DNA from: an uncultured Acetatifactor sp.
Lineage (GTDB): Bacteria > Bacillota > Clostridia > Lachnospirales > Lachnospiraceae
DNA: 32,098 bases
Assembly: GCA_947586055.1 (NCBI GenBank)
Contig: CANPXL010000029.1
Location: forward strand, 1 to 32,098
Direction of reading: 5' to 3'
Below, one piece after another: positions 14,314 to 22,521 of the stretch. Numbering within the stretch: position 1 is the first letter of the stretch; each line of letters starts with the position of its first letter. A model generated the notes under the pieces. That model did not search any database. It was not told the DNA's origin and saw only the letters and a list, made by a program, of their open reading frames with translations. The translations under genes were made by a program, and so were the position numbers.

Positions 14314-15792
14314 ATGCTGCCGGATCAGTTCGCGGAGAGAATGGAGGGACTGCTCAAAACGGAATACGGAGCGTTTCTGGACGCGCTGGAGCAGGAACGG
14401 CATCAGGCGCTGCGTCTCAACCGGCTGAAGAAAAACGCAGAGGGAAAAAGCGCCGCGGAAGTGTTTGCGCCCCAGGACAAAAACCGCTCGCTGGTGCCCT
14501 GGGCAAAGGACGCCTGTTACTATTCTTCCGGCGAACAGCCCGGAAAGCATCCCTTTCACGAAGCCGGACTATACTATATTCAGGAACCCAGCGCCATGGC
14601 GCCCGCGGAGATCCTTTCGCCAAAGCCGGGAGAACGGGTTCTGGACCTGTGCGCCGCCCCCGGGGGAAAGAGCGCCCAGCTCGCCGCGGCTCTGGCCGGA
14701 ACGGGCCTGCTGGTCTGCAATGAGATCCACCCCGCCCGGGCCAGGATTCTCTCCGGAAACCTGGAGCGGATGGGCGTATGCAACGCCCTTGTGACAAACG
14801 AGACGCCGGAACGGCTTGCGCGGTTTTTTCCGGGTTATTTTGACCGGATCCTTGTGGACGCCCCCTGTTCCGGAGAAGGCATGTTCCGGAAAAACCCGGC
14901 CGCCTGTGAGGAATGGAGCCCCGAAAACGTAGCGCTCTGCGCCCGGCGGCAGGACGACATCCTGAACCGGGCCGCGGAAATGCTCCGGCCCGGCGGAAGA
15001 CTGGTCTATTCCACCTGTACCTTTGCGCCGGCGGAGAACGAGGGAAGCGTCAGCCGGTTTCTGGCCGGACATCCTGACTTTTCCCTTCTTCCCATCGACA
15101 AATCCGCCTTCGGAGACGCCTCCTGCGACGGCGTCCCGGAATGGGGAGGCGAAACGGACAAACGTCTGACAGGCACCTTGCGCCTGTGGCCCCACCGGAT
15201 AAAGGGAGAAGGCCATTTCGCGGCCCTGATGGAAAAAGAGGGCGGCCGGGAAGCCGCCGTCCGTTCCTGTCCCGCGAACGGCTCCGTAAAAGGGCTTCCG
15301 GAGAGGGAAGCGGAAGCGCTTTTTTCTTTCTGCCGGGAAAACCTGACGCCGTTTCAGGGCAGTCCTGCGGAACAGATTGCGGAGGCCGTGGGCCTGAAAG
15401 AGGAAACCGTTTTGATCCGGTTCGGGGACAATCTGTATTTGGTCCCGGCGCAGACGCCGGATCTGAAGGGACTGAAAGCGCTTCGCCCCGGCCTTTGGGT
15501 CGGCTCGCTGAAGAAGGACCGCTTTGAACCCTCCCATGCGCTTGCGCTCGCCCTTTGGCCAAAATTCGCCGCCCACGTATGGGATTTCGGCACAGACGAC
15601 ACGAAGGCGCTTTCCTACCTGAACGGCCAGACTTTTGACGCGGCCGGCGAAAAGGGCTGGTACCTGATCTGTCTGCAGGGGTTCAGCCTTGGCTGGGGAA
15701 AACTGGCCGGCGGGATCATGAAGAATCATTATCCCAAGGGACTGCGGCTTCCCTTAAGACCACAGCAGTCCGACTCTCCGCCTTCTCCTTAA
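14314..15792 (+). CDS. RsmF-type rRNA cytosine-C5 methyltransferase
   Basis: A 492-aa RsmB/RsmF/NOP2-type enzyme that transfers methyl from SAM to cytosine C5 in ribosomal RNA. An N-terminal RNA-binding region (about 1-85) precedes the catalytic domain. SAM motif I is LDLCAAPGGKSAQLA (110-124). The two catalytic cysteines are C185 in DAPCSGEGMFRK and C235 in YSTCTFAPAENE. The C-terminal third (about 330-490) matches the PUA-like extension of RsmF and ends in HYPKGLRLPLRPQQSD. Length fits RsmF rather than the shorter RsmB. The ATG follows AGAAAGG at a somewhat long distance. It is followed by an RluA-type gene 74 bp downstream on the same strand, making a two-gene RNA-modification unit. The exact target base is inferred from the family (16S C1407 in E. 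coli). Confidence 0.9.
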   Translation: MLPDQFAERMEGLLKTEYGAFLDALEQERHQALRLNRLKKNAEGKSAAEVFAPQDKNRSLVPWAKDACYYSSGEQPGKHPFHEAGLYYIQEPSAMAPAEILSPKPGERVLDLCAAPGGKSAQLAAALAGTGLLVCNEIHPARARILSGNLERMGVCNALVTNETPERLARFFPGYFDRILVDAPCSGEGMFRKNPAACEEWSPENVALCARRQDDILNRAAEMLRPGGRLVYSTCTFAPAENEGSVSRFLAGHPDFSLLPIDKSAFGDASCDGVPEWGGETDKRLTGTLRLWPHRIKGEGHFAALMEKEGGREAAVRSCPANGSVKGLPEREAEALFSFCRENLTPFQGSPAEQIAEAVGLKEETVLIRFGDNLYLVPAQTPDLKGLKALRPGLWVGSLKKDRFEPSHALALALWPKFAAHVWDFGTDDTKALSYLNGQTFDAAGEKGWYLICLQGFSLGWGKLAGGIMKNHYPKGLRLPLRPQQSDSPPSP

Positions 15793-15866
15793 GACAGCGC
15801 CCTCCGCGCCGATGACATACAGGACATACAGCGGCAAAACCGCAGAAAGGCAAAGGGGAAAAACAG

Positions 15867-16592
15867 ATGAAAACTCGGATCCTCTACGAGGACAAGGACC
15901 TTCTGGTCATACAAAAACCCGCGGGGCTCGCCACCCAGACGGCCCGGGTAGAACAGCCGGATGTTGTCAGCGAACTGAAAAATTATCTGGGCTCTCCCTG
16001 GCTTGGAATCGTCCACCGGCTTGACCAGCCTGTGGAGGGGCTGCTGGTCTTCGGAAAGAACAGGGCGGCAGCCGCGGCTCTCACCGCACAGTTAAAGGGA
16101 CAGGGAAAGGACGGAGAGCTGAACAAGCGCTATTACTGCGTCTTCTGTGGACGCGCCCCGGAAGAAAGCGGCATGCTCACGGATTATCTCTGTCGGGACA
16201 GCTCCGGAAACGCCGTCCTGATCGACGCAGACGGCGCAGGCCAAAACGGCGGGGCAAAATACGCTTCGCTGAAATACCGGATCGTGGGCGTGACGGAACT
16301 TTCCCTCCCGGAAGATACCGACGTCGTCCTCTCTCTGGCGGACGTTACGCTTCAGACCGGCCGTTTTCACCAGATACGCGCTCAGTTTGCCGGGCATGGG
16401 ATGAGTCTTCTCGGGGACGGCAGATACGGCGACAGCCGCAGCCGCAGGATCTCGGAGCTTCTGGGCATCCGATGCGCCGCGCTCTGCGCCTATTGTCTGG
16501 ACTTTGTCCATCCGGTCTCCCGAAAACCCCTGCATTTTCAGATCCGTCCGGAGAGTCCGGGATTTTCGTTTTTTTCTTCTTTCTTTGGCTGA
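15867..16592 (+). CDS. RluA-family pseudouridine synthase
   Basis: A 241-aa enzyme that converts uridine to pseudouridine in structured RNA. The catalytic aspartate is D53 in GIVHRLDQPVEGLLVFGK, the RluA signature HRLDxxxxG. Later family blocks are LNKRYYCVFCG (about 104-114), LQTGRFHQIRAQFAGHG (about 162-178) and LLGDGRYG. There is no N-terminal S4 domain, so it belongs with the short RluA/RluC-like members. AAAGGGGAAAAACAG precedes the ATG. Position after the RsmF-type gene suggests joint expression. Whether the target is rRNA or tRNA cannot be read from sequence. Confidence 0.9.
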   Translation: MKTRILYEDKDLLVIQKPAGLATQTARVEQPDVVSELKNYLGSPWLGIVHRLDQPVEGLLVFGKNRAAAAALTAQLKGQGKDGELNKRYYCVFCGRAPEESGMLTDYLCRDSSGNAVLIDADGAGQNGGAKYASLKYRIVGVTELSLPEDTDVVLSLADVTLQTGRFHQIRAQFAGHGMSLLGDGRYGDSRSRRISELLGIRCAALCAYCLDFVHPVSRKPLHFQIRPESPGFSFFSSFFG

Positions 16593-16713
16593 TTATGCCG
16601 CGCCGGCCTAAATCTCTCAGTTGAAAAATTTTACATTATAGTTCCGGCGGAAAGGAACCATACTATCTTCGGAAGATACCAAAAACAGGCTTTGGAAAAA
16701 CAGGAAGGTATGT

Positions 16714-17778
16714 ATGGTGGAAAAAATCGGACACAATCGGCTGGTCGTACTGCTTCTTCTGACGGGAGCGGTCTATTTTTTTCTGAAGGTGGTCGCGCCT
16801 CTGACGGCGCCGGTTCTGATCGCAATGCTCTTTGTAACGATATTCGGACCGCTCCTGCAGAAAATGCAAAGCCGGTTCCATATCCACCGCCAGGTGGGGG
16901 CAATGCTTCTCCTTCTGGCGGCCTGCCTGATCCTCGGCCTGCTTGTCTGGGTTTTGTTTTCCTGGATCGTGGGCAGCCTTCCGGACTGGACCGGCGGTCT
17001 GGATTCTCTGGAGGATATGCTTTCCGTTGCGGTGCATAACGTCTGCGGCGCCGTTGGAAAAGCGATCGGCATCGACAGCGAGTATCTGGAACAGACCATC
17101 TTTTCCCGGATTCAGGAAAGTATCGATTACTTTCAGCAGACGTTTCTCCCGGGTATGCTCTCCCAGTCTCTGGAATTTGTCCGGACTCTGATCTCTCTTG
17201 GCGGCTTTCTTCTGATCTTTATTATCGCCACCGTCCTGCTTGCAAAGGATTACGACAACATCATGAACAGCCTGCTGGACCGGGAGGAATTTCATCTTCT
17301 GCTGGAGATCATCTGCGGCATTATCCGCTATATTGCGACTTATGTCAAAGCCCAGCTTATTATCATTAATATCATCAGCATTCTGGCGGCGGTCGTGCTG
17401 GGTCTTAGCGGCATCCGCAACGGGATCCTCTGGGGGCTTCTGGCGGGCATTCTGGATTCTCTCCCCTTCGTGGGAACCGGAATTGTGCTGGTTCCCCTTG
17501 GAATCCAGCAGCTTTTTTACGAAAAATACGGCCGGGCAGCCGCATGTTTTCTCCTGTATGTGGCCTGTATCGTCATCCGGGAGGTGCTGGAACCGAAGCT
17601 GATCGGACAGCGGGTGGGCGTCTCTCCCATCGCCATTCTCGTCTCCCTTTACGCCGGAATCAGGCTGTTCGGCGTCTGGGGCATTGTGGCGGGACCCCTG
17701 GGCTTTGTGATCATATACCAGACCTATCAGAGTCTGGAGCGGCGTTTGTCTCTGGGAAAACCTCCAAATATCAATTGA
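16714..17778 (+). CDS. AI-2E family (YtvI-like) membrane protein
   Basis: A 354-aa polytopic membrane protein of the AI-2E/TqsA-PerM family (PF01594). Two N-terminal hydrophobic segments (about 8-48) and a third at about 60-90 precede a soluble amphipathic region (about 92-165). The family core follows, including ILWGLLAGILDSLPFVGTGI (about 229-248), REVLEPKLIGQRVGVSP and a final segment ending GPLGFVIIYQ. Members act as transporters, some as sodium/proton antiporters, and the link to autoinducer-2 holds for only a few. LuxS is encoded 6.5 kb away, but nothing ties the two directly. AGGAAGG lies 5 bp before the ATG at 16714. Confidence 0.86.
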   Translation: MVEKIGHNRLVVLLLLTGAVYFFLKVVAPLTAPVLIAMLFVTIFGPLLQKMQSRFHIHRQVGAMLLLLAACLILGLLVWVLFSWIVGSLPDWTGGLDSLEDMLSVAVHNVCGAVGKAIGIDSEYLEQTIFSRIQESIDYFQQTFLPGMLSQSLEFVRTLISLGGFLLIFIIATVLLAKDYDNIMNSLLDREEFHLLLEIICGIIRYIATYVKAQLIIINIISILAAVVLGLSGIRNGILWGLLAGILDSLPFVGTGIVLVPLGIQQLFYEKYGRAAACFLLYVACIVIREVLEPKLIGQRVGVSPIAILVSLYAGIRLFGVWGIVAGPLGFVIIYQTYQSLERRLSLGKPPNIN

Positions 17779-17803
17779 CGAAAAATTTTCCCTGTTCTAT
17801 GAT
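17775..17803 (+). promoter_or_regulatory. Promoter of the O-antigen-ligase-like gene
   Basis: TTGACG (17775-17780), a 17-bp spacer and TATGAT (17798-17803). The -35 overlaps the stop codon of the preceding gene. The leader to the ATG at 17841 would be about 30 nt and contains GAAGGGAG. Confidence 0.75.
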
Positions 17804-17840
17804 AGACACATAAGACAAAAGAAGGGAGACCGGCGCAGAC

Positions 17841-19418
17841 ATGTTCCGCAGATTTCTGAAGACGGTGATAGATTACGCGATCTGTGGTTATCTTATCCTG
17901 ATACTGACAGTCATGCCGTTTTTTAACCGGAACGGCTATCGTTACATCGGAACGGACAAATCGTACTTTTTTAATACGGTATGCATTTATATGGGAAGAA
18001 TCCTGATTCCCGTAACCGTGCTGTATCTGGCGGCGCTTTTGTTTTCTCTGAAAAAACAGGCATGGCGCCTGTTCAAAGAGAGCATTACGGTGACGGACCT
18101 GTTCGCCGCAGGCTACTGCGCCGCCCTTTTGATTTCCTGGCTCTGTTCCCGCTACAGGCAGGACTGCATCTGGGGCGCGACGGGGTGGTATATGGGTTTG
18201 TGCCCTCATCTGTTTCTGATCTTCGGTTACTTCTTTATTTCCAAATTTTGGAAGCCGCGGAAATGGATTCTCGGCCTTGGCCTGTGCGCGTCCTTTGCCG
18301 TGTTCGTTCTGGGCTGCCTGAACCGGTTCGGCGTTGATCCGCTGAACATGGATATCGGCGTGACCGGGTTTATTTCCACAATCGGAAACATTAACTGGTA
18401 TTGCGGATATCTGGTATCTGTTTTCTTTGCAGGCGCGGCGCTTCTCTGGCAGCAGGATTCCCGCAGTCCCTGGAAAACCCTCCTGCTTTCTCTCTATGTG
18501 CTGACGGGCTTCGCGGCCCTTATAAGCCAGGGCAGCGACAGCGGCATTCTGGCCTTTGGCGCCGTGGCCCTGATCCTGTTTCTGCTTTCCGTATCGGACG
18601 GCAGGCGGATGAAGATGTTCTGGCTGGAAATGACGCTGTTCGGATGCGCCTGCATAATGATCTCCCTGATACGGCGGGCCCTGCCGCAGAAAAGCGCCGG
18701 ACTGCCGTACGGCTCCTGCAGGTTCCTGTCCGAAGGGGCAGCGCCCTTTATTGTGACGATTGTGTCGTTTTTCGTGCTTCTCTCTGTTTCTGTTCTCATA
18801 AAAAAAGACCATTATCCCGCGAAAGCTTTCGGGATCCTGGCCAAAATAGTTATGACGGGATTGTCGGTTTCTGTGTGCGCGTTTCTGGTTCTGATCGTCG
18901 CGCAGACACGTTCTCCGGGAAGCATCGGGCCGCTGTCAAAATACTCCGTCTTTCAATTCGATTCTCACTGGGGAAGCAGCCGGGGCGCAACCTGGACCGC
19001 CGGATGGAACTGCTTCCGGGAACAGAGTCTCTTAAAAAAGATCGTCGGGGTTGGACCGGATGCCATGTCCTTCTATCTCTATCGGGACAGCAGCGAGGAA
19101 CTTTTGAACACGGTGCGGGCGGCCTTCGGCAGCGCAACCCTCACAAACGCGCACAACGAATGGCTCACCCTCCTGGTGAACACAGGGGTTTTGGGGCTGA
19201 CAGCCTTTGCCGGCATGATATCAACCGCCCTCTTCCGGCTGATCAGAAGCGTCGGCAGAAACCGTACGGCGTGCGCCTGCGGTATATGCCTGTTCGCCTA
19301 TGCCGTGAATAATATCTTCAGCTTTCAGCAGTCCATGAGCGTCGCCACGGTTTTCGCCCTCCTTGGGATCGGGAGCGCTTTTCTGCGCACGGATCCCGGG
19401 ACGCCCGCTCCCCGTTAG
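17841..19418 (+). CDS. O-antigen-ligase / polymerase-like membrane protein
   Basis: A 525-aa protein with about twelve hydrophobic segments, matching the O-antigen ligase/polymerase-like (Wzy_C, PF04932) pattern. The diagnostic part is the large extracytoplasmic loop with GVGPDAMSFYLY (about 402-413) and NAHNEWLTLLVNTGVLGL (about 436-453), holding the family histidine. An earlier loop has FISTIGNINWYCGYL. Gram-positive members are thought to join glycans to lipid or protein carriers, or to polymerise surface sugars; no glycosyltransferase cluster is adjacent, so the role here is open. It has its own promoter. Its stop codon shares bases with the stop of the convergent gene downstream. Confidence 0.82.
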   Translation: MFRRFLKTVIDYAICGYLILILTVMPFFNRNGYRYIGTDKSYFFNTVCIYMGRILIPVTVLYLAALLFSLKKQAWRLFKESITVTDLFAAGYCAALLISWLCSRYRQDCIWGATGWYMGLCPHLFLIFGYFFISKFWKPRKWILGLGLCASFAVFVLGCLNRFGVDPLNMDIGVTGFISTIGNINWYCGYLVSVFFAGAALLWQQDSRSPWKTLLLSLYVLTGFAALISQGSDSGILAFGAVALILFLLSVSDGRRMKMFWLEMTLFGCACIMISLIRRALPQKSAGLPYGSCRFLSEGAAPFIVTIVSFFVLLSVSVLIKKDHYPAKAFGILAKIVMTGLSVSVCAFLVLIVAQTRSPGSIGPLSKYSVFQFDSHWGSSRGATWTAGWNCFREQSLLKKIVGVGPDAMSFYLYRDSSEELLNTVRAAFGSATLTNAHNEWLTLLVNTGVLGLTAFAGMISTALFRLIRSVGRNRTACACGICLFAYAVNNIFSFQQSMSVATVFALLGIGSAFLRTDPGTPAPR

Positions 19419-19879
19419 ACGGCCGTCTTCTTCGGATCCTGCTCCTGCAGGCTTACATCCGTTCTTTCTTTTCTCCTTCTCCTTCTGTCTTTCCTCTCCT
19501 GTCTTTTCCGCTGACGCTCCTGTTTCCGTTCAGCCTTCAGCCGCAGCTGCTCCTGCTCCTGTTCCTCCCTCAGACGCCGTTCCTCTATGCCTTCCTGCAT
19601 ACATTTTTCAATATAGTCGTCTATCTCGGCAAGATCTTTCTGCCACTGTGCGTAAATTTCTTCCGCCGGCTTGCTGCGCAGATAGCTCTCGGAGTAATGG
19701 ATCCCAAAACACTGAAAGGACATGGCGTTTTTCACGAAACGGCCATACGCGATCTCATCCCGGACCCACCGTTCGGCTTCCGTAAGTTCGCTGGGATCCC
19801 TGGTGTCTATTTCTTCCTCCTCAAGTCCCACAAAATTCAGCAGGATCTTTTTCATCTTCTGTAAAAACTTCCCGTTCAA
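19415..19879 (-). CDS. Small charged protein of unknown function
   Basis: A 154-aa protein I do not recognise. The start is TTG at 19879, supported by AGGAG 9 nt upstream; the first ATG is eight codons later and has no good site. Residues 1-85 are a mixed helical region including LTEAERWVRDEIAYGRFVKN and DLAEIDDYIEKCMQEGI. Residues about 95-140 are almost entirely Glu, Gln, Arg and Lys, forming a long charged helix or coiled coil with a strongly basic block (RKQERQRKRQERKDRRRRRK). The basic tail could bind nucleic acid, but that is inference. No signal or membrane segment. It converges on the ligase-like gene, the stops overlapping in a TTAG. Confidence 0.68.
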   Translation of the reverse strand: MNGKFLQKMKKILLNFVGLEEEEIDTRDPSELTEAERWVRDEIAYGRFVKNAMSFQCFGIHYSESYLRSKPAEEIYAQWQKDLAEIDDYIEKCMQEGIEERRLREEQEQEQLRLKAERKQERQRKRQERKDRRRRRKERTDVSLQEQDPKKTAV

Positions 19880-19903
19880 TTTTTATTTCTCCTGTTTTTT
19901 ATT

Positions 19904-19912
19904 ATCATATCA
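19904..19912 (-). promoter_or_regulatory. Extended -10 promoter candidate for the charged protein
   Basis: TGA-TATGAT on the minus strand forms a TGN extended -10 about 25 nt upstream of the TTG start, leaving a short leader that contains the AGGAG site. Confidence 0.4.
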
Positions 19913-19996
19913 CATTGCATTTAATTATTCCATCGTTTTTCAAAAATATTTTATAAACTATAAAATTTTTGTCGATAATTGTCGAAAACAGACGAT

Positions 19997-20026
19997 AAAA
20001 AACGGGGATTGTCGTCGTCCCCGTTT
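19997..20026 (-). terminator. Rho-independent terminator of the kinase-regulator operon
   Basis: AAACGGGGA (20000-20008) and TCCCCGTTT (20018-20026) form a perfect 9-bp stem with a 9-nt loop. On the minus strand the stem runs into a T6 tract, some 75 bp beyond the response-regulator stop. Confidence 0.85.
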
Positions 20027-20100
20027 CATTCTGTCCGTATTCCGTTTTCTGCGTCTTCCGCTTTATTGCTTTATTCCGGCCGTGTCTGCCTGCGTTAAAC

Positions 20101-20793
20101 CTAAACCTTGAACCGATATCCCACGCCCCAGATCGTTTCAATATACTGAGGCTTCGCGGTATCCTTTTCGATTTTTTCCCGTATTTTCTTGATGTGCACG
20201 GTAACGGTCGCAATGTCGCCGATGGAATCCATGTCCCAGATCTCCCGGAACAGCTCTTCCTTCGTAAAGACATGGTTTGGATTTTCCGCCAGAAACGTAA
20301 GCAGATCGAATTCCTTGGTGGTAAATACCTTCTCCTCCCCGTCCACATATACCCTGCGGGCGGTCTTGTCAATGCGGATTCCCCTGATCTCCACAATATC
20401 GTTTTGAGGTTTCTGGTTCGTCCCTACCAGCCGCTCATAGCGGGCCAGATGCGCCTTCACCCTTGCGACCAGCTCGCTGGGACTGAAGGGCTTTGTCATG
20501 TAGTCGTCCGCTCCCAGGCCAAGTCCCCTGATCTTGTCAATGTCATCCTTCTTGGCGGATACCATCAGGATGGGAATGTTCTTTTCCTCCCGGATCCTGC
20601 GGCACACCTCAAAGCCGTCCATGCCCGGCAGCATCAGGTCAAGGATCACAAGATCGTAATTCCCGGCCAGAGCGGTGTCAAGTCCCTCGTCCCCCGCATT
20701 GCAGATGTCCACCTGAAAATCGCTCAGTTCCAGATAATCCTTTTCCAGGTCCGCGATCGCCACTTCATCCTCGATGATCAGAATTTTGCTCAT
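20101..20793 (-). CDS. OmpR/PhoB-family response regulator
   Basis: A 230-aa two-component transcription factor. The receiver domain (about 3-115) has acidic E9-D10, phosphoacceptor D52 in LVILDLMLPGMDG, S79 and K101. The winged-helix DNA-binding domain (about 133-230) shows FTTKEFDLLTFLAENPNHVF, the recognition helix around VTVHIKKIREKIE and the closing IWGVGYRFKV. The ATG at 20793 has GGAGG 5 nt upstream; the open frame extends further but overlaps the kinase gene. It lies 55 nt downstream of its kinase, an order opposite to the common regulator-first layout. Target genes are unknown. Confidence 0.93.
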   Translation of the reverse strand: MSKILIIEDEVAIADLEKDYLELSDFQVDICNAGDEGLDTALAGNYDLVILDLMLPGMDGFEVCRRIREEKNIPILMVSAKKDDIDKIRGLGLGADDYMTKPFSPSELVARVKAHLARYERLVGTNQKPQNDIVEIRGIRIDKTARRVYVDGEEKVFTTKEFDLLTFLAENPNHVFTKEELFREIWDMDSIGDIATVTVHIKKIREKIEKDTAKPQYIETIWGVGYRFKV

Positions 20794-20848
20794 AACTTCC
20801 TCCGTTCTGCCGCATCCGGCGCTTTCCTCCTGCCCCGCCGCGGCCGCC

Positions 20849-22330
20849 TTACTTTTCGCCCTGCAATTCCACATACTTTCTCAGGACAAAATGCATACAG
20901 GTTCCCTCGCCCTCTCTGCTGGTCGCCCATATATAACCTCCGTGGTCCTCCACGATCTTTTTTACAATGGAAAGCCCTATGCCGCTGCCTCCCTGGGCGG
21001 AATTGCGCGAAGCGTCCGTGCGGTAAAACCGCTCAAAAATTCTGGGAAGATCTTTCTGGGCGATGCCCTTACCGTTGTCTTCGATCTCGACGCGAATGGA
21101 ATCCGCGTCGTCCAGGATCCGGATGTCGATGGTGCCCCGGGGCTTGTCCATATATTTTACGCTGTTGCTGATAATGTTGTTAATGACCTTTTTCATCTGC
21201 TCCGGATCTGCTATGACACGAGTGTCAGGCGGCGTCAGGTTGGAATAATTCAACTGAATATTCTTGGACTCCAGATCCAGTCCCACTTCCTCCACGCAGT
21301 CTCCAAAGTAATCGGCCACGTTGATGCGGTGGTAGTTATAGGGAATACGGTTATTGTCAATGCCGGAATAAAAGGTCAGCTCGTTGATCAGCCGTTCCAT
21401 ATCGTTGGCCTTGTTGTAGATGGTCTTAATATATTTGTCCATCTTTTCCGGCGTATTGGTCACGCCGTCCATGATTCCCTCCACATAGCCTTTGATAGCG
21501 GTTATGGGCGTCTTCAGGTCATGGGAAATATTGCTGATAAATTCCTTGTTCTGCTTTTCGTTCTGCCTGCCTTCCTCCGTAGACTCCTTCAGGCGCAGTC
21601 TCATATCCTCGTAATTCCGGTACAGGTCGCCGATCTCACCCTTTTCGTCCGTCTGCAGCGCGTACTCGAAGTTTCCCTCCTTGATCTCCTGCATCGCCAC
21701 ATTCAGCTCATTGATGGGATCAAAGACGCCCCTGTGGATCCAGCGGGTCAGCATCACGCCCGTAAAAATCAGGATCAGCACAATCGCGATCATCATGTCG
21801 ACCAGCAGATATCTTGAGATCAGCGCGTTTACCCTTGAGATCACAAAAATGCTTCCCCGGCTTCCGTCGGGAAACGTAAAGTCGAGCTGCTTGACAAATT
21901 TGTCGAACTCTCCGTAATAATAACCGGAATCTTCCGACGTATCCCCCTCGCCATAATCGGGAAGTTTCGGGAAAATCAGCTTTGCCGCTTCTTCGTTGCC
22001 CGTGTAGTAGAGTTCGGCGTCTTTCCGCACGATAATGTAGGTAGATCTGCGGGAGATCTTCGAGCTTACCCGGGCAAGGTACTCCTTGTCGGCCAAAAGG
22101 GACGCATCCGATTCCGCCTGCTTCTGCAGCACAAGGTAGACTTCTTCCGTGGAATTTACAATTTCCTGCATGTTGTCGGACATATAGCCGTAATCCATAC
22201 GCTCCATGGGAAGACCCTTCTGGGCGTTCATCAGATACAGTCCTATGATGCAGAACGCGCAGGCGATCAGCGCTAACGGCACTACTATGATAATGATAAA
22301 GGTAACTCTCAGCCTCGTCTTGAACTTCAT
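20849..22330 (-). CDS. Membrane sensor histidine kinase
   Basis: A 493-aa kinase partner of the adjacent OmpR-type regulator. A transmembrane segment (about 9-34) is followed by an extracytoplasmic sensor of about 140 residues (35-174), a second membrane segment (about 175-195) and a HAMP domain (about 196-250). HisKA holds H270 in NISHDLKTPITAIKGYVEGI. The ATPase domain has the N box NNIISNSVKY (384-393), G1 DNGKG (418-422), the F box IFERFYR and G2 GGSGIGLS (447-454). All catalytic motifs are intact. The external domain contains an acidic stretch (YGEGDTSEDSGYYYGEFD) with no recognised ligand motif. ATG at 22330, GGAGG 10 nt upstream. The stimulus is unknown. Confidence 0.93.
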   Translation of the reverse strand: MKFKTRLRVTFIIIIVVPLALIACAFCIIGLYLMNAQKGLPMERMDYGYMSDNMQEIVNSTEEVYLVLQKQAESDASLLADKEYLARVSSKISRRSTYIIVRKDAELYYTGNEEAAKLIFPKLPDYGEGDTSEDSGYYYGEFDKFVKQLDFTFPDGSRGSIFVISRVNALISRYLLVDMMIAIVLILIFTGVMLTRWIHRGVFDPINELNVAMQEIKEGNFEYALQTDEKGEIGDLYRNYEDMRLRLKESTEEGRQNEKQNKEFISNISHDLKTPITAIKGYVEGIMDGVTNTPEKMDKYIKTIYNKANDMERLINELTFYSGIDNNRIPYNYHRINVADYFGDCVEEVGLDLESKNIQLNYSNLTPPDTRVIADPEQMKKVINNIISNSVKYMDKPRGTIDIRILDDADSIRVEIEDNGKGIAQKDLPRIFERFYRTDASRNSAQGGSGIGLSIVKKIVEDHGGYIWATSREGEGTCMHFVLRKYVELQGEK

Positions 22331-22357
22331 AACGCCGCGCCTCCGTATATCAGTATC

Positions 22358-22366
22358 ATCATACCA
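22358..22366 (-). promoter_or_regulatory. Extended -10 promoter candidate for the kinase operon
   Basis: TGG-TATGAT on the minus strand, about 30 nt before the kinase ATG, without a clear -35. It repeats the exact nine bases seen upstream of the HD-GYP/GGDEF gene at 2417-2425. Confidence 0.45.
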
Positions 22367-22453
22367 CATTTCCCGGCCGAATGTGTAAACTGAGAAAGAT
22401 ATAATCATTAAAAAAATATAAATTTTGTGCAGGTAAATTTTTTATGAAAACTG

Positions 22454-22483
22454 TTGACATGCCCCGGCATAAATTCATATAAT
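22454..22483 (+). promoter_or_regulatory. Promoter of the rubrerythrin gene
   Basis: TTGACA (22454-22459), an 18-bp spacer and TATAAT (22478-22483), both perfect hexamers, so strong expression is expected. The GGAAAGGAG ribosome site lies just before the ATG at 22522. Confidence 0.85.
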
Positions 22484-22521
22484 TTAATCAGTTCATCAAT
22501 CTGGAAAGGAGATCTATACTT

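Noticed and set aside
14569..15729. A 386-codon minus-strand frame opposite the RsmF-type gene.
   Set aside because: It is a by-product of GC-rich codon bias; the plus strand has all catalytic motifs of RsmF and the minus translation has none.
16714..17778. AI-2E protein as the exporter for AI-2 made by LuxS in this window.
   Set aside because: The family name is historical; many members transport ions, and the gene is neither adjacent to luxS nor shares a promoter type with it.
17727..18812. A 361-codon minus-strand frame opposite the O-antigen-ligase-like gene.
   Set aside because: The plus-strand protein has a family signature and its own promoter; the minus translation is low-complexity and motif-free.
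20194..21817. Long plus-strand frames opposite the response regulator and kinase.
   Set aside because: The minus strand encodes complete receiver, HisKA and ATPase motifs; the plus frames have no ribosome sites.
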